Source: an uncultured Prevotella sp. (GTDB lineage: Bacteria; Bacteroidota; Bacteroidia; Bacteroidales; Bacteroidaceae). Taken from it: a stretch of DNA of 64,000 nucleotides. How positions within the stretch are numbered: position 1 is the stretch's first letter; each line of letters begins with the position of its first letter. The position numbers were made by a program, and so were the translations under genes. The notes under the pieces are model-generated. The model saw nothing but the letters and a program-made list of their open reading frames with translations, made no database searches and was not told where the DNA came from. The DNA is taken from NCBI GenBank assembly GCA_900543585.1, contig UQRP01000008.1, positions 6,631 through 70,630 on the forward strand. Direction: 5' to 3'. Positions 15,430 through 26,577 of the stretch are shown here, piece by piece.

Positions 15430-16494
15430 TTAAGAGATTCTTAATGTATCAGTTGGCAATTGCATTGTCAGGCAATGTATGGAGCCATGTTGCCGGACGA
15501 TAGTAGATGCGTCGATAGCCACCATCTCTCTGTCTGGGAAAGCGGAGGCTATAGCTTTGACGGCCTTAGTGTCGAGGTCGGGCTGATGGTAAGTGGGGAC
15601 TAATACGGCACCATTGATGACAAGGAAGTTGGCATAGGTGGCTGGGAGACGGTCCTGACCATCAAACATTGCTCTTGGCATTGGTAGGGGAATGAGACGG
15701 TAGGGCTTTCCTTCCTCTGTTTTGAGATTCTTGAGTTGTGCCTCCAAAAGTAGAAAGTCTTCATACTGTGGATCTGTAGTATCGGTGCAACTTACATATA
15801 ATAATGTGTCATCGGGGGCAAAGCGAACAATGGTATCTATATGTCCGTCAGTATCGTCTCCGATAAGCTGTCCGTGGTCAAGCCAGATAACTCTCTTGGC
15901 ATGGAGGCGTCGCAGGAGCTCATTCTCTATTTCAGCCTGACTTTTTGGCTGATTTCTGTTGGGTGCCATAAGACAGAATGATGTTGTCATGATAGTACCT
16001 TTACCGTCGCTCTCAATAGAACCGCCCTCAAGAACAAAGTCGTTGTTGTCCACGAGTTCTCCGTTGAAGACACCCTGGGCATAGAGCGTACGGGTGATGG
16101 CGTTGTCTTTCTCAGATTCGAACTTTCTCCCCCAACCATTAAATCGGAAGTCTAAAAGCTGACGTTGGCCGTTGGAACCCAAGAGAGTGATGGGACCATG
16201 ATCTCTGGCCCATGTGTCATTGCTTGGACATGGACAGATTCTGACATGGTGTCGCTTTTTATTAGTGCAGGCATTGGATTCGTCGTCTGCCGTGCTATTA
16301 AGCAGGTCTGCAACTTCTTGTGGGTGTGGGGTAGCGACAATGAGGTCTTCTCTTTGAAGTATAGCTTCTGCAATCTCAACGAACGTCGTTGTTATATCTT
16401 CGAGATAAGGTCGCCAGTCAGTGTCACTATGCGGCCACGTCAGCATAATGCCACTTTGTGGGGCCCATTCGGAGGGAAGAAAATATGGTTCCAT
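15430..16494 (-). CDS. aguA: Agmatine deiminase
   Basis: Converts agmatine to N-carbamoylputrescine and ammonia. The 354-residue pentein-fold protein has the family landmarks SNDTWARDHGP, LEGGSIESDGKG and the C-terminal nucleophile in GSIHCLTMQ (Cys341). First gene of a two-gene operon with aguB. A -7 box (16516-16523) is 21 bases upstream of its ATG, and the promoter diverges from that of the ABC genes. Confidence 0.94.
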   Translation of the reverse strand: MEPYFLPSEWAPQSGIMLTWPHSDTDWRPYLEDITTTFVEIAEAILQREDLIVATPHPQEVADLLNSTADDESNACTNKKRHHVRICPCPSNDTWARDHGPITLLGSNGQRQLLDFRFNGWGRKFESEKDNAITRTLYAQGVFNGELVDNNDFVLEGGSIESDGKGTIMTTSFCLMAPNRNQPKSQAEIENELLRRLHAKRVIWLDHGQLIGDDTDGHIDTIVRFAPDDTLLYVSCTDTTDPQYEDFLLLEAQLKNLKTEEGKPYRLIPLPMPRAMFDGQDRLPATYANFLVINGAVLVPTYHQPDLDTKAVKAIASAFPDREMVAIDASTIVRQHGSIHCLTMQLPTDTLRIS

Positions 16495-16515
16495 AAGTCT
16501 GTGCTATTAATATTG

Positions 16516-16523
16516 CAAAATTA
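16516..16523 (-). promoter_or_regulatory. -7 promoter box of aguA-aguB
   Basis: Minus strand TAATTTTG, 21 bases upstream of the aguA ATG. Confidence 0.6.
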
Positions 16524-16598
16524 AGGAAATTAATTTGCATAGCAGGGTAAAAAATAAAAAAACTCGCAGCCTTTTAGCTTCAATGTATGAAAAAGTAG

Positions 16599-16606
16599 TA
16601 TCTTTG
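16599..16606 (+). promoter_or_regulatory. -7 promoter box of the ABC ATPase-fetB pair
   Basis: TATCTTTG, 23 bases before the ATG at 16630. Confidence 0.6.
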
Positions 16607-16629
16607 TAGCAATAAAAGTCAGGTAAGTG

Positions 16630-17229
16630 ATGTTAGAATTCAAGAACACGACAGTAAGCCTACAAAATGGCGGCATGTCCACACCTTTCTCCCTTGTTGT
16701 GGAAGGGGGAGACGTTGTTGCCGTATGTGGAGCTCATGGTACTGGGAAAAGTACTGCGTTGCGTGCTATTCTTGGGCTGGAGCCTATATCTGAAGGCTTT
16801 ATCACTATTGATGGGGAACTTGTGACCCCTGGCTCATCGGCGTATTTCCGTCAGATGATAGCCTATATTCCACAATTATTGCCACACAATGATATCACGG
16901 TCCGAGAGTTTGCCATGCGTCTCTTTGGACTGCGCACGAATGCTGCGACAAAATTCGACTTCAATAAGCTCCTTGCCGACTGGCAGTCATGGGGGATAGA
17001 AGGGTCTTTGGCTAACAGAAATATGAAAGACATCAGTGACGCTGATTTGCAACCGGTTTTGTTGTCTTTTCTTCCTTTGCTGAAAAAGAAGATTATTCTT
17101 ATTGACAATCTTGCTCCTTCCGAAGTGGCTCGCTCTGTCATCTCTCGCTTAGTGGCATCGGCAGACACCGAGGTCGTTTATAGTTGCGTGGAGAATAAGA
17201 TTGGGTGTAATAAAACTATAAATCTCTGA
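16630..17229 (+). CDS. Degenerate ABC transporter ATPase (FetA-like)
   Basis: A 199-residue nucleotide-binding domain. The Walker A motif is intact (GAHGTGKST, about residues 34-42) and a Q-loop is visible (IAYIPQLL). The rest is eroded: there is no LSGGQ signature (the equivalent stretch reads KDISDADLQ), the Walker B carboxylate is followed by Asn instead of catalytic Glu (IILIDN), and no switch histidine is seen (VVYSCVEN). It lies 3 bases upstream of a FetB/UPF0014 permease, so it corresponds to FetA (YbbL), the ATPase of a putative metal/iron exporter. ATP binding is plausible but hydrolysis is doubtful. Start ATG 16630 is preferred over the GTG at 16627. Confidence 0.72.
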   Translation: MLEFKNTTVSLQNGGMSTPFSLVVEGGDVVAVCGAHGTGKSTALRAILGLEPISEGFITIDGELVTPGSSAYFRQMIAYIPQLLPHNDITVREFAMRLFGLRTNAATKFDFNKLLADWQSWGIEGSLANRNMKDISDADLQPVLLSFLPLLKKKIILIDNLAPSEVARSVISRLVASADTEVVYSCVENKIGCNKTINL

Positions 17230-17232
17230 TTC

Positions 17233-18090
17233 ATGAAAATAACTGCTTTAGGATTTTTGTTCGCGTTGGTGCTGACAGTTTTCCCTCTATATATCATCTT
17301 CCATTTCCGACTTAACGTCATGCGCCGTTTCAGCCTCAGCATGGTGCGAATGATCATTTCTGTCGCAGTGATGGCTGTTGTCATCTGGGGGGCTGTGATT
17401 TTGAAGAGTATTGTCTATGATATCGTTATGTTGTTGCTCTTGTCAGCAACGTCGGCATTACTCACGTTGAACCGCGCTCGGTTGAAGGTCTCACGATTGT
17501 TTATCCCTGTCAGCGTGGGTACACTGGCAGGCATTACTGTGTTAGCCTTCTATGGTCTGTTTCTCGTTATGGGGCTGCACAATCCTTTTGTTCCACATCT
17601 TTTCCTTCCTTTCGTGGGGATTATAGCTGGTGAAATAGTTGGAGTCAACAGCAAGGCTCTGCAGACTTATTACTCAGGCCTATTACATCATGCACAACTC
17701 TACAACTATATTCTTGGCAATGGTGGTACGCATCGTGAAGCCTTAGATTATTTTATGCGCCGTTGCATGCAATCGAGTGTCGTAATGGTGGGCAAAGGCA
17801 TGTCGCGGCTGGTCCTGCTCACTTCACCGGTATTGTTGTTGGCAATGGTAATGAGTGGTACCGACATTTTTACAGCGGCTGTTTTCCAGATATTCTTCTA
17901 TATAGCCGTTCTCTCCGCTTCCTTGTTATCGCTTCTTATTGTGCTTTATCTTGGACGTCGTTATAGCTTTGACCGTTACGAGCGTCTAAGGCCAGTGTCA
18001 ACGACTTCATCCAGTCCTTCAGTACCCCACGATACTGATTCTGTGAGTCAGCCACAAGTAGCAGAACCCGAGAACCATCTTTCAGAGTAG
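17233..18090 (+). CDS. fetB: FetB/UPF0014 family ABC permease
   Basis: A 285-residue inner-membrane protein with about seven hydrophobic helices. The family core is clear: LNRARLKVSRLFIPVSVGT, FVPHLFLPFVGIIAGEIVG, and YSGLLHHAQLYNYILGNGGT. In E. coli FetAB has been linked to iron export and peroxide tolerance; the substrate here is not shown by sequence. The last ~30 residues (rich in Ser, Pro, Thr and acidic residues) lie beyond the normal end and run 155 bases into the 3' end of the converging gene on the other strand, so this tail is probably a recent extension. Confidence 0.85.
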   Translation: MKITALGFLFALVLTVFPLYIIFHFRLNVMRRFSLSMVRMIISVAVMAVVIWGAVILKSIVYDIVMLLLLSATSALLTLNRARLKVSRLFIPVSVGTLAGITVLAFYGLFLVMGLHNPFVPHLFLPFVGIIAGEIVGVNSKALQTYYSGLLHHAQLYNYILGNGGTHREALDYFMRRCMQSSVVMVGKGMSRLVLLTSPVLLLAMVMSGTDIFTAAVFQIFFYIAVLSASLLSLLIVLYLGRRYSFDRYERLRPVSTTSSSPSVPHDTDSVSQPQVAEPENHLSE

Positions 18091-18958
18091 GGCCGAGACA
18101 CATGCCTTCGTAGTTGGCAATGTCACGTCGTAGGATGTTCAGCGAAGTCTTCCATTGGAGTAACAGTTTTTTCGCCTGAGGCTCTACCGCCAACGCCTTA
18201 TTATGTTGCGGGAAGATGTGGAAGAGCTTGCAGTTGACAAAGGCGCCAATTTTCTTCTTGGGTACATAGAATTCCCTTTCCAAGAGTAGCAGACTCCCGT
18301 CATCGAGGGCGGTAATGCAACCAATGCCGTGAGCATAGTATTGTGCTTTGCTCTTGTTGGCGATAGGTTCATCAAGCTGATAAAAATAGGTGTCGCCCAT
18401 TTTTAAGCTATCGTCATAACTCTGTATGAACACGGAGTCGCTCTCATTGCACGTCCATAGACGGTGGGTGGCAGCATTGTAGCTCAGGGCCTCAAGTCCA
18501 AGATTTCCGGGCAGATGTCGGTAGAGTGGGGTAGGGGAGATAACGCGGCCAGTGAGGTGACCACTCATGTCATATTCTTTGATGTTGTTGTCGGCCTCGC
18601 CACTGATGAAGATGGTATTGGAGTGCGGATTATAGGCAATGCCTTCACCATCGCGATTCACTTGCCCGGACGATAGAAATTGGTTGCTTTTTGCAGATGT
18701 TATCTCACCTGTGATGGAATCAACATCAATGTTGAAGATAAAAAATCCGTCTGTCGTCGACTTGTCGCTGACTACTGCATATTTATTTCCCCCGAGCCAT
18801 GTGATGCCGCTGTAGTTTCCCGGTGGTATTGTTTCGGGAAATGTATGTTGTTGGTTCTCTGTGACGCGATAGTAGTCTACTTTTGTATTATCTTGTGCTT
18901 TGATAGAAGTAGTGGCAATTGTTATCAGTAGCAGAATAAGATATGTACGTCTTCTCAT
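17936..18958 (-). CDS. Secreted esterase-like/phytase-like beta-propeller protein
   Basis: A 340-residue exported protein (signal peptide MRRRTYLILLLITIATTSIKA). Sequence phrases such as GNYSGITWLGGNKYAVVSDKS, NRDGEGIAYNPHSNTIFISGE, GLEALSYN and YEGMCLGP match the esterase-like activity of phytase family (a beta-propeller, Phytase-like domain). Its substrate is unknown. The start at 18958 is chosen for the signal peptide. The gene overlaps fetB tail-to-tail by 155 bases; its conserved ending (RVLLLVADSQNQYRGVLKDW) lies inside the overlap, so the overlap is coding on this strand. Confidence 0.8.
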   Translation of the reverse strand: MRRRTYLILLLITIATTSIKAQDNTKVDYYRVTENQQHTFPETIPPGNYSGITWLGGNKYAVVSDKSTTDGFFIFNIDVDSITGEITSAKSNQFLSSGQVNRDGEGIAYNPHSNTIFISGEADNNIKEYDMSGHLTGRVISPTPLYRHLPGNLGLEALSYNAATHRLWTCNESDSVFIQSYDDSLKMGDTYFYQLDEPIANKSKAQYYAHGIGCITALDDGSLLLLEREFYVPKKKIGAFVNCKLFHIFPQHNKALAVEPQAKKLLLQWKTSLNILRRDIANYEGMCLGPTLKDGSRVLLLVADSQNQYRGVLKDWMKSLTLALDARNGQSYNDVQDKAQ

Positions 18959-18975
18959 AATCAATTCGTAGAACA

Positions 18976-19017
18976 ACAAAACCATCTGCAAATCAGAAAA
19001 ATTGCAGATGGTTTTGT
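18976..19017. terminator. Terminator between galK and the esterase-like gene
   Basis: Perfect 16-bp arms (18976-18991 and 19002-19017) around a 10-base loop with A and T flanks. It ends the galM-galK transcript on the minus strand. Confidence 0.85.
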
Positions 19018-19040
19018 CTTATTTAGCATGTAGGTAAATC

Positions 19041-20201
19041 TTAGCAGATTCTCCTTGAGCCATCGCCGATGACAACATCGATAACGACAGGCTCGTGTCC
19101 GTATTTGGCACAGAACTGCTCCTTAGCATCACTGATGAACTTGTCATAGATATCCTCTTTGACAAGATTGATGGTGCAGCCACCGAAGCCGCCGCCCATG
19201 ATACGACTACCCGTAACACCGTCTTCTTTAGCGATGTCGTTGAGGAAGTCAAGCTCTTCACAACTCACCTCATACTCTTTGCTCAGACCATAGTGGGTCT
19301 CGTACATTTTCTGTCCCACGGTCTCGTAATCGCCTTTCTCCAGTGCATCACTGACGGCCAGGACGCGGTCCACCTCGCCCAGGACAAAGTGTGCACGCTT
19401 GTAGTCTTCAGCGCTGACAGCATCCTTGACAGCTTCCAGATCGTCCCAGTTGGCATCACGCAGGGTGTCAAAGTGACGGTCGGGGAAATGAGCATTGAGC
19501 TCTTTTACGACATTCTCGCAGGAATTGCGGCGATCGTTGTAAGGAGAACCCTTTAGTTCGTGCTTGACTTTGGAGTTGAGAAGCACCAGCTTGTAGCCCT
19601 TAGGCTCCCAGGGGAAGTACTCAAACTCACGGCTACGGCAGTCGAGGCGCATGAGTTTGCCCTTCTTGCCGAAGACAGAGGCAAACTGGTCCATGATGCC
19701 ACAGTTCACACCGATATACTTATGCTCTGTAGCCTGGCCTGCGAGGACAAGATCCCATTTTGATACCTTGTTGTCGCCGAAGAGATCATTCAGCGCAAAA
19801 GCGAAGCAACTCTCCAAGGCTGCACTCGATGACATGCCGGCTCCTAAGGGGACATCACCAGCAAAAGCAGCGTTGAAAGGTTTCACGTCAACACCACGAG
19901 CTATCATCTCACGGCAGATACCATAGATATATCTTGCCCAGGTTGCTGTGGGGCCTTTGGGGTCGTCAAGACGGAAATGCGCCATGTCTTTCAAATCGAT
20001 GGAGTAGACGTTGACACTCTGCTGACCATTGGGACGGATCTCTGCCATGATACCCTGTTTTACGGCACCGGGGAAGACAAAGCCACCATTGTAGTCAGTA
20101 TGCTCGCCGATGAGATTGATACGGCCTGGAGAGGCGTAGATATTGCCGGTCTGACCATCAAAATGCTTGAGGAACCGACTTCTGACAAATTCGATATCCA
20201 T
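19041..20201 (-). CDS. galK: Galactokinase
   Basis: Phosphorylates galactose at C1 with ATP. The 386-residue GHMP kinase has the galactokinase signature GRINLIGEHTDYNGG near residues 27-41, the ATP loop PLGAGMSSSAALE near 120, and the C-terminal GGGFGGCTINL motif. Full length. It follows galM by 35 bases, on the same strand, giving a galM-galK operon. No galactose-1-phosphate uridylyltransferase lies in the window. Confidence 0.95.
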   Translation of the reverse strand: MDIEFVRSRFLKHFDGQTGNIYASPGRINLIGEHTDYNGGFVFPGAVKQGIMAEIRPNGQQSVNVYSIDLKDMAHFRLDDPKGPTATWARYIYGICREMIARGVDVKPFNAAFAGDVPLGAGMSSSAALESCFAFALNDLFGDNKVSKWDLVLAGQATEHKYIGVNCGIMDQFASVFGKKGKLMRLDCRSREFEYFPWEPKGYKLVLLNSKVKHELKGSPYNDRRNSCENVVKELNAHFPDRHFDTLRDANWDDLEAVKDAVSAEDYKRAHFVLGEVDRVLAVSDALEKGDYETVGQKMYETHYGLSKEYEVSCEELDFLNDIAKEDGVTGSRIMGGGFGGCTINLVKEDIYDKFISDAKEQFCAKYGHEPVVIDVVIGDGSRRIC

Positions 20202-20236
20202 AATTAATTGATTTATGAGTTATTTTTAAAAGGTGT

Positions 20237-21328
20237 TTATTTCTCTACGCCAAACTTGTAGACTGTCGTTGACTTGAATCTCTCTTCTGGGTTGAGAACC
20301 ACAGAGGGGAAATAAGGATGGTTGGGTGAATCAGGGAAGTGCTGCGTCTCTAAACTTATCGACGAGCGGTAGCCGTAGACGGCACCGTGGTTACCTTTCT
20401 CACCATTGAGGAAGTTGCCAGTGTAGAGTTGCACGCCGGGCTCTGTGGTGTAGACTTCCATGGTGCGCCCGCTGACAGGCTCGTAGGCCTTAGCGCAGAA
20501 ACTCAACTCACCAACTTCGCGCTTGTTAAGCACAAAGCAGTGGTCATAGCCTGAGCCGTTCTTTATCTGCTCGTTGTCGGCATTGATATCGCGACCTATA
20601 GGCTTGGCTGTTCTGAAGTCGAAAGGTGTGCCCTCAACTTTGAGAATCTCACCTGTGGGGATGGAGGTGTTGTCGATGGGCAGATAGAAGTCTGCATTGA
20701 TTTGTAACTCTACGTTGTCTACTGAAGGAGTGGGGTTGGCTATGCCCGCAAGTGCAAAATAGCCGTGATGGGTAAGGTTGATAACAGTCTTCTTGTTGGT
20801 AGTAGCCAAGTAGAATATACGTAGCTCATTGTCATCAGTCCAGGAATATTCCACCGTGACTTTCAATTCGCCCGTATAGCCTTCCTCGCCGTATGGCGAG
20901 ACATAATTGAGGACGAGTGTCTTGTCGTTCATCATCTCTGCGTCCCAGACTTTCTTGTTAAAGCCGTTGAGGCCGCCGTGGAGCGAGTTGGGACCATTGT
21001 TGATGGGTACGAAATACTCCTTTCCTTTGAGATAGAAGTGCCCTTTAGCGATGCGGTTGCCCATACGCCCAATGAGGGTGGAGAGATAGGGCTCCTTGGA
21101 GTTCAGAATGTCATGAATGTTATCGTGACCCATGATGACATTAGCGTAGTTGCCGTCTCTGTCGGGAACCATAATGGCTACCACGGCACCTCCATAGTTG
21201 GTGATGGCTACTTCGTTACCTTGGCTATTGCGCAGAATGAAGAGATCTGTCTTCTTGCCGTTGACGGTGGCCTGAAAGTCTTCGCGTTTCAGGCCACAAA
21301 GGTTGTGTGTTTCTTCTGAATTCGCCAT
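20237..21328 (-). CDS. galM: Galactose mutarotase (aldose 1-epimerase)
   Basis: Interconverts alpha and beta anomers of galactose and feeds galK. The 363-residue beta-sandwich protein shows the substrate-binding signature GRMGNRIAKGHF, the catalytic histidine in NLTHHGYFALAG, and the catalytic glutamate region near SSISLETQHFPDSPN. No signal peptide, so probably cytosolic. Upstream is only an imperfect -7 box (minus strand TTACTTTG at 21370-21377). Confidence 0.94.
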   Translation of the reverse strand: MANSEETHNLCGLKREDFQATVNGKKTDLFILRNSQGNEVAITNYGGAVVAIMVPDRDGNYANVIMGHDNIHDILNSKEPYLSTLIGRMGNRIAKGHFYLKGKEYFVPINNGPNSLHGGLNGFNKKVWDAEMMNDKTLVLNYVSPYGEEGYTGELKVTVEYSWTDDNELRIFYLATTNKKTVINLTHHGYFALAGIANPTPSVDNVELQINADFYLPIDNTSIPTGEILKVEGTPFDFRTAKPIGRDINADNEQIKNGSGYDHCFVLNKREVGELSFCAKAYEPVSGRTMEVYTTEPGVQLYTGNFLNGEKGNHGAVYGYRSSISLETQHFPDSPNHPYFPSVVLNPEERFKSTTVYKFGVEK

Positions 21329-21431
21329 ACAAGTATGTTTTTAGTTGTATTTTACGTCTTCTTTCTGCAAAGTAAATAAAAATAAACGAGATTGACAACT
21401 AAAAACGCGAAATATTGCACTGTAATAGGTG

Positions 21432-22718
21432 TTAAATATTCTTTATCGCTAAAAGATCGGCCACAATATAGCTTGAACCACCTACGAAGACGAAGTCGTC
21501 AGGACTTGCTTCTGTCATAGCGTGACGGTAAGCTTCCTCCACACTACCACAGTTGGTGCCTGTCAGCCCGTGTGCTTTACCAATTTCTGCCACTTTGTCA
21601 GATGGGAAGGCGCGCTTTGATGTAGCCTGTGCCCAGTAGTAGACAGCGTTTTTCGGCAGCATCTCCATGACAGTAGAAATATCCTTGTCATCGACCATGC
21701 CGAAGACAATGCGCAGCGTAGCACAATGTTGGGCTTTAATCTGTTTCGACAGATACTGCCAGCCACCGGCATTATGCCCTGTATCACAAACAACGTGTGG
21801 GTGATGGTGTAGAGTCTCCCAACGGCCACGGAGGCCTGTAAGCTCACAGACATGAGAAAGTCCTTGGCTGACAGCTTCTGCCGTTATATTGAATTCTAAT
21901 CCTATCTTCCGTAAAGCTGTGAAGATGGTGTTAAGGTTCTTTTCCTGATAGCTGCCACCGAGCTCGCAGTGCAGACGGCCATAGTCGGAACTGTTGAAGT
22001 CGAGACCGCCTTGGGGGCAGAATTCAAAGCTGCTGACAACAGGATTGTCCTGAGCAAAAGTGATAGGCGCTTGAAGTTGCTGAGCTTTCGATTCAAAGAC
22101 GGGACGGGTCTCAGCCACATCTTCACCGATGACAACGGGAATATGTGGCTTGATGATACCGGCTTTCTCACCGGCTATCTTTGCCAAAGTGTTTCCGAGA
22201 AACTGGGTGTGGTCAAAGCTGATATTGGTGATGATGCTTAGCTCCGGAGAGATGATGTTGGTACAGTCAAGCCTTCCTCCCAGGCCTACTTCGATGACTG
22301 CCACATCTACTTTCTGCTCCTTGAAATAGAGAAAGGCAAGAGCTGTGGTGAGTTCAAAGAAAGAAGGATGTAGTGGCTCAAAGAATTTTCGCTCCTGCTC
22401 AACGAAGTCTACGACTCGCTTTTCCGGGATAGGGACACCGTTGACACGGATGCGTTCGCGGAAGTCCACAAGGTGTGGCGAAGTGTAGAGACCTACTTTC
22501 CAACCTGCTGATTGCAAGATGGCGGCAATACTATGTGAGCACGAGCCTTTGCCATTAGTCCCGGCGATATGAATGGTCTTATAGCAACGGTGGGGGAATC
22601 CAAAATGTTTATCCAAGGCTTGCGTGTTTTCAAGCCCCTCTTTGTAGGCGGAGGCTCCCACATGCTCGAAAACAGGAGCCACATTGAACAGATAGTTGAC
22701 AGTCTCTTTGTATGTCAT
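21432..22718 (-). CDS. folC: Folylpolyglutamate synthase / dihydrofolate synthase
   Basis: Adds glutamate to dihydropteroate and to folates with ATP. The 428-residue Mur-ligase-like protein has the P-loop HIAGTNGKGSCSH (about residues 39-51), SPHLVDFRERIRVNG, GLGGRLDCTNII and the later DTGHNAGG motif. The start at 22718 (MTYKETVNYLF) is the normal N-terminus; the open frame upstream overlaps the dnaJ terminator. Separated from dnaJ by a terminator; no clear promoter of its own was seen. Confidence 0.93.
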   Translation of the reverse strand: MTYKETVNYLFNVAPVFEHVGASAYKEGLENTQALDKHFGFPHRCYKTIHIAGTNGKGSCSHSIAAILQSAGWKVGLYTSPHLVDFRERIRVNGVPIPEKRVVDFVEQERKFFEPLHPSFFELTTALAFLYFKEQKVDVAVIEVGLGGRLDCTNIISPELSIITNISFDHTQFLGNTLAKIAGEKAGIIKPHIPVVIGEDVAETRPVFESKAQQLQAPITFAQDNPVVSSFEFCPQGGLDFNSSDYGRLHCELGGSYQEKNLNTIFTALRKIGLEFNITAEAVSQGLSHVCELTGLRGRWETLHHHPHVVCDTGHNAGGWQYLSKQIKAQHCATLRIVFGMVDDKDISTVMEMLPKNAVYYWAQATSKRAFPSDKVAEIGKAHGLTGTNCGSVEEAYRHAMTEASPDDFVFVGGSSYIVADLLAIKNI

Positions 22719-22728
22719 AACAGAAAAA

Positions 22729-22755
22729 GCCCTACCCACAAGGGGATAGGGCAAA
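22729..22755 (-). terminator. Terminator of grpE-dnaJ
   Basis: On the minus strand GCCCTATCCCC pairs with GGGTAGGGC and is followed by a T run. It lies between the dnaJ stop and folC start. Confidence 0.75.
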
Positions 22756-22764
22756 CAGAATATT

Positions 22765-23928
22765 TTAATTGAAATAGTTTCTGAACTTCTCGAAGATGCT
22801 CTTCTTCGTGGAACTGTCACCTTGGAAGTTCTCACTCTCACGCAATTCCTCGATGGCTTTCTTCTCTTTCTTGTTGAGTGTCTTAGGCACATAGACGCTC
22901 ATATTCACAATGAGATCTCCGACTCCTGATCCATAACCTTTTACGGCTGGCAGACCTTTGCCTCTCAGACGTACTGATTTACCAGGCTGGGTGCCTGCGT
23001 CTATCTTCAGTGATATTTTCTTACCGTCGATAGTCGGTATTTCGGCCTCGCCACCAAGTGCTGCTGTAGGAAAGTCGAGGAGCAAGTTGTAGATGACGTC
23101 CTGCTTGTCGCGGACGAAGGTGTCATTTTTCTCTTCCTCTATCATTACCTGGATGTCACCGGCTACACCATTGCGGGGGCCAGCGTTCCCTTTACCATGG
23201 ACATTGAGAACCATACCCTCTTCAACACCGGCGGGAATATTGATCTCTACAACCTTCTCTCCTTTTACCACACCTGTTCCGCTACAAGCCTTGCACTTGT
23301 TCTTGATAATGGTGCCTTCACCGTGACAGGTGGGACATTCACTTTGTGTCTGCATCATGCCGAACATGGAACGTACGGTGCGGGTCACCATACCGGAGCC
23401 GTGGCAGGTGGGACAAGTCTCTGGTGATGAACCGTTCTCACAGCCTGTGCCTTTACATTTGTCGCAGGGAACGTCTTCCTTGACTTTGAAGCGTTTGGTG
23501 ACGCCGCTGGCAATGTCCTGAAGGGAAAGCTTGACTTTGAGACGGAGGTCAGAACCTCTATAGACTCTTTGACCTCCTTGGCTACCACCGCCAAATCCTT
23601 CAAAACCGCCGCCAAAACCGCCATGACCACCAAAAATATTGCCGAACATGGAGAATATATTGTCTATATTCATACCACCGCCGCCAAAGTCGCTGAAGCC
23701 TTGTGGACCGTTGAAACCGAACTGATCATACTGCTGACGCTTCTGGGGATCGTGCAGAACCTCATAAGCCTCGGCTGCTTCCTTGAACTTTTCCTCGGCC
23801 TCTTTGTTGCCGGGATTGAGGTCGGGGTGATATTTGATGGCAAGCTTGCGGTAAGCTACCTTTATCTCATCTTCGCTGGCGTTGCGGTCTACCCCCAACA
23901 CCTCATAATAGTCTCTTTTCTCAGCCAT
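22765..23928 (-). CDS. dnaJ: Chaperone DnaJ (Hsp40)
   Basis: Co-chaperone that stimulates DnaK ATPase and delivers unfolded protein. The 387-residue protein has a J domain (residues 1-70, HPD within [11 protein letters not shown]), a Gly/Phe-rich linker with [16 protein letters not shown], four zinc-binding CxxCxGxG repeats ([32 protein letters not shown]) and the C-terminal substrate-binding domain. Full-length type I DnaJ. Downstream of grpE by 39 bases in one operon. Confidence 0.96.
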   Translation of the reverse strand: MAEKRDYYEVLGVDRNASEDEIKVAYRKLAIKYHPDLNPGNKEAEEKFKEAAEAYEVLHDPQKRQQYDQFGFNGPQGFSDFGGGGMNIDNIFSMFGNIFGGHGGFGGGFEGFGGGSQGGQRVYRGSDLRLKVKLSLQDIASGVTKRFKVKEDVPCDKCKGTGCENGSSPETCPTCHGSGMVTRTVRSMFGMMQTQSECPTCHGEGTIIKNKCKACSGTGVVKGEKVVEINIPAGVEEGMVLNVHGKGNAGPRNGVAGDIQVMIEEEKNDTFVRDKQDVIYNLLLDFPTAALGGEAEIPTIDGKKISLKIDAGTQPGKSVRLRGKGLPAVKGYGSGVGDLIVNMSVYVPKTLNKKEKKAIEELRESENFQGDSSTKKSIFEKFRNYFN

Positions 23929-23967
23929 AATCCTTCTTGTCCTTCTTGAAGTTCAGAAGTCAGTATT

Positions 23968-24636
23968 TTATTGTCCTACCGCCACCTTGGCATGACGGAT
24001 TACTTTGTCATTGAGGGTATAGCCTGTCTGTACGCAGTCGATAACCTTTCCCTTCTTGTCGTCGCCCATGCCTGGAACCATCGCTACTGCTTCGTGAAAA
24101 TCAGTGTCGAAGTCCTTGTCTTGAGTGTCTATTTTCTTCACACCGAGACTTTCGAGCGCCTTGACGAATTTGTTGAAAATCATCTTCACGCCTTCTTTGA
24201 TGGCCTTGGGATCTTCACTCTTGTCCTTGAGTGCGCGCTCAAAGTCGTCAAGGACGGGAAGCACAGCTACCACAGTCTTCTCTGAACCGTTGAGGATGAG
24301 TTCAGCCTTCTCTTTGAGAGTGCGTTTCTTGTAGTTGTCAAACTCGGCTAAGGTGCGCAGGTACTTGTCCTTGAGGTCTGCTATCTCTTTGTTGGCTTTC
24401 TCAAGAGGGTTCTCTTCCTTGGTTTTCTCTGCCTCAGCTTGGCTTGAAGCATCTTTTTCGGCTTTTGACGGCTCTGCATCGTTGGCTTGCTGCTTGTCAT
24501 TAACCTCCTCGCAGTCTTTCTTTTCGGCCTTCTCGTCAGCCTGCTGCTGATTGCTGTTGTTTTGACCGGAAGTGTTCTGACTGGTTTCCTGGCCTTCGAC
24601 CTTTATCTCTTTTTCCTTATTTTCCTTTTCTGCCAT
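23968..24636 (-). CDS. grpE: Nucleotide exchange factor GrpE
   Basis: Releases ADP from DnaK. The 222-residue protein has an unusually polar N-terminal half (about 75 residues of Gln, Asn, Glu and Lys), a coiled-coil (NKEIADLKDKYLRTLAEFDNYKKR) and the C-terminal beta domain with DFHEAVAMVPG and the signature VIDCVQTGYTLNDKVIRHAKVAVG. Precedes dnaJ in the operon. No full-consensus -7 box and no CIRCE element is seen upstream; an inverted repeat GCCATG/CATGGC sits around 24680-24703. Confidence 0.94.
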   Translation of the reverse strand: MAEKENKEKEIKVEGQETSQNTSGQNNSNQQQADEKAEKKDCEEVNDKQQANDAEPSKAEKDASSQAEAEKTKEENPLEKANKEIADLKDKYLRTLAEFDNYKKRTLKEKAELILNGSEKTVVAVLPVLDDFERALKDKSEDPKAIKEGVKMIFNKFVKALESLGVKKIDTQDKDFDTDFHEAVAMVPGMGDDKKGKVIDCVQTGYTLNDKVIRHAKVAVGQ

Positions 24637-24727
24637 AATGTCTTAATACTTTTTTGTTTCTTAGTTAACAAAAATCGTGCCATGAGTCTACTGTCGCACA
24701 TGGCGTGGGAAAGGTTCGAACAAAAAA

Positions 24728-24752
24728 CACCGCACATCAAATCAGTGCGGTG
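24728..24752 (-). terminator. Terminator of the ABC-F gene
   Basis: CACCGCAC and GTGCGGTG pair around a 9-base loop; on the minus strand a run of six T follows. It separates the ABC-F gene from grpE. Confidence 0.8.
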
Positions 24753-24779
24753 CCTTCATGAGTGTTGTCAAGTAAAAGA

Positions 24780-26527
<1,748 letters not shown>

Positions 26528-26577
26528 TTTCTTGCTCTCGTTGTGAGGTTTGTGACCTCATTTCCGAAATGCGTGTG

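Noticed and set aside
22719..22892. 58-residue N-terminal extension of folC
   Set aside because: It runs through the dnaJ terminator and the end of dnaJ and has no homology to FolC.
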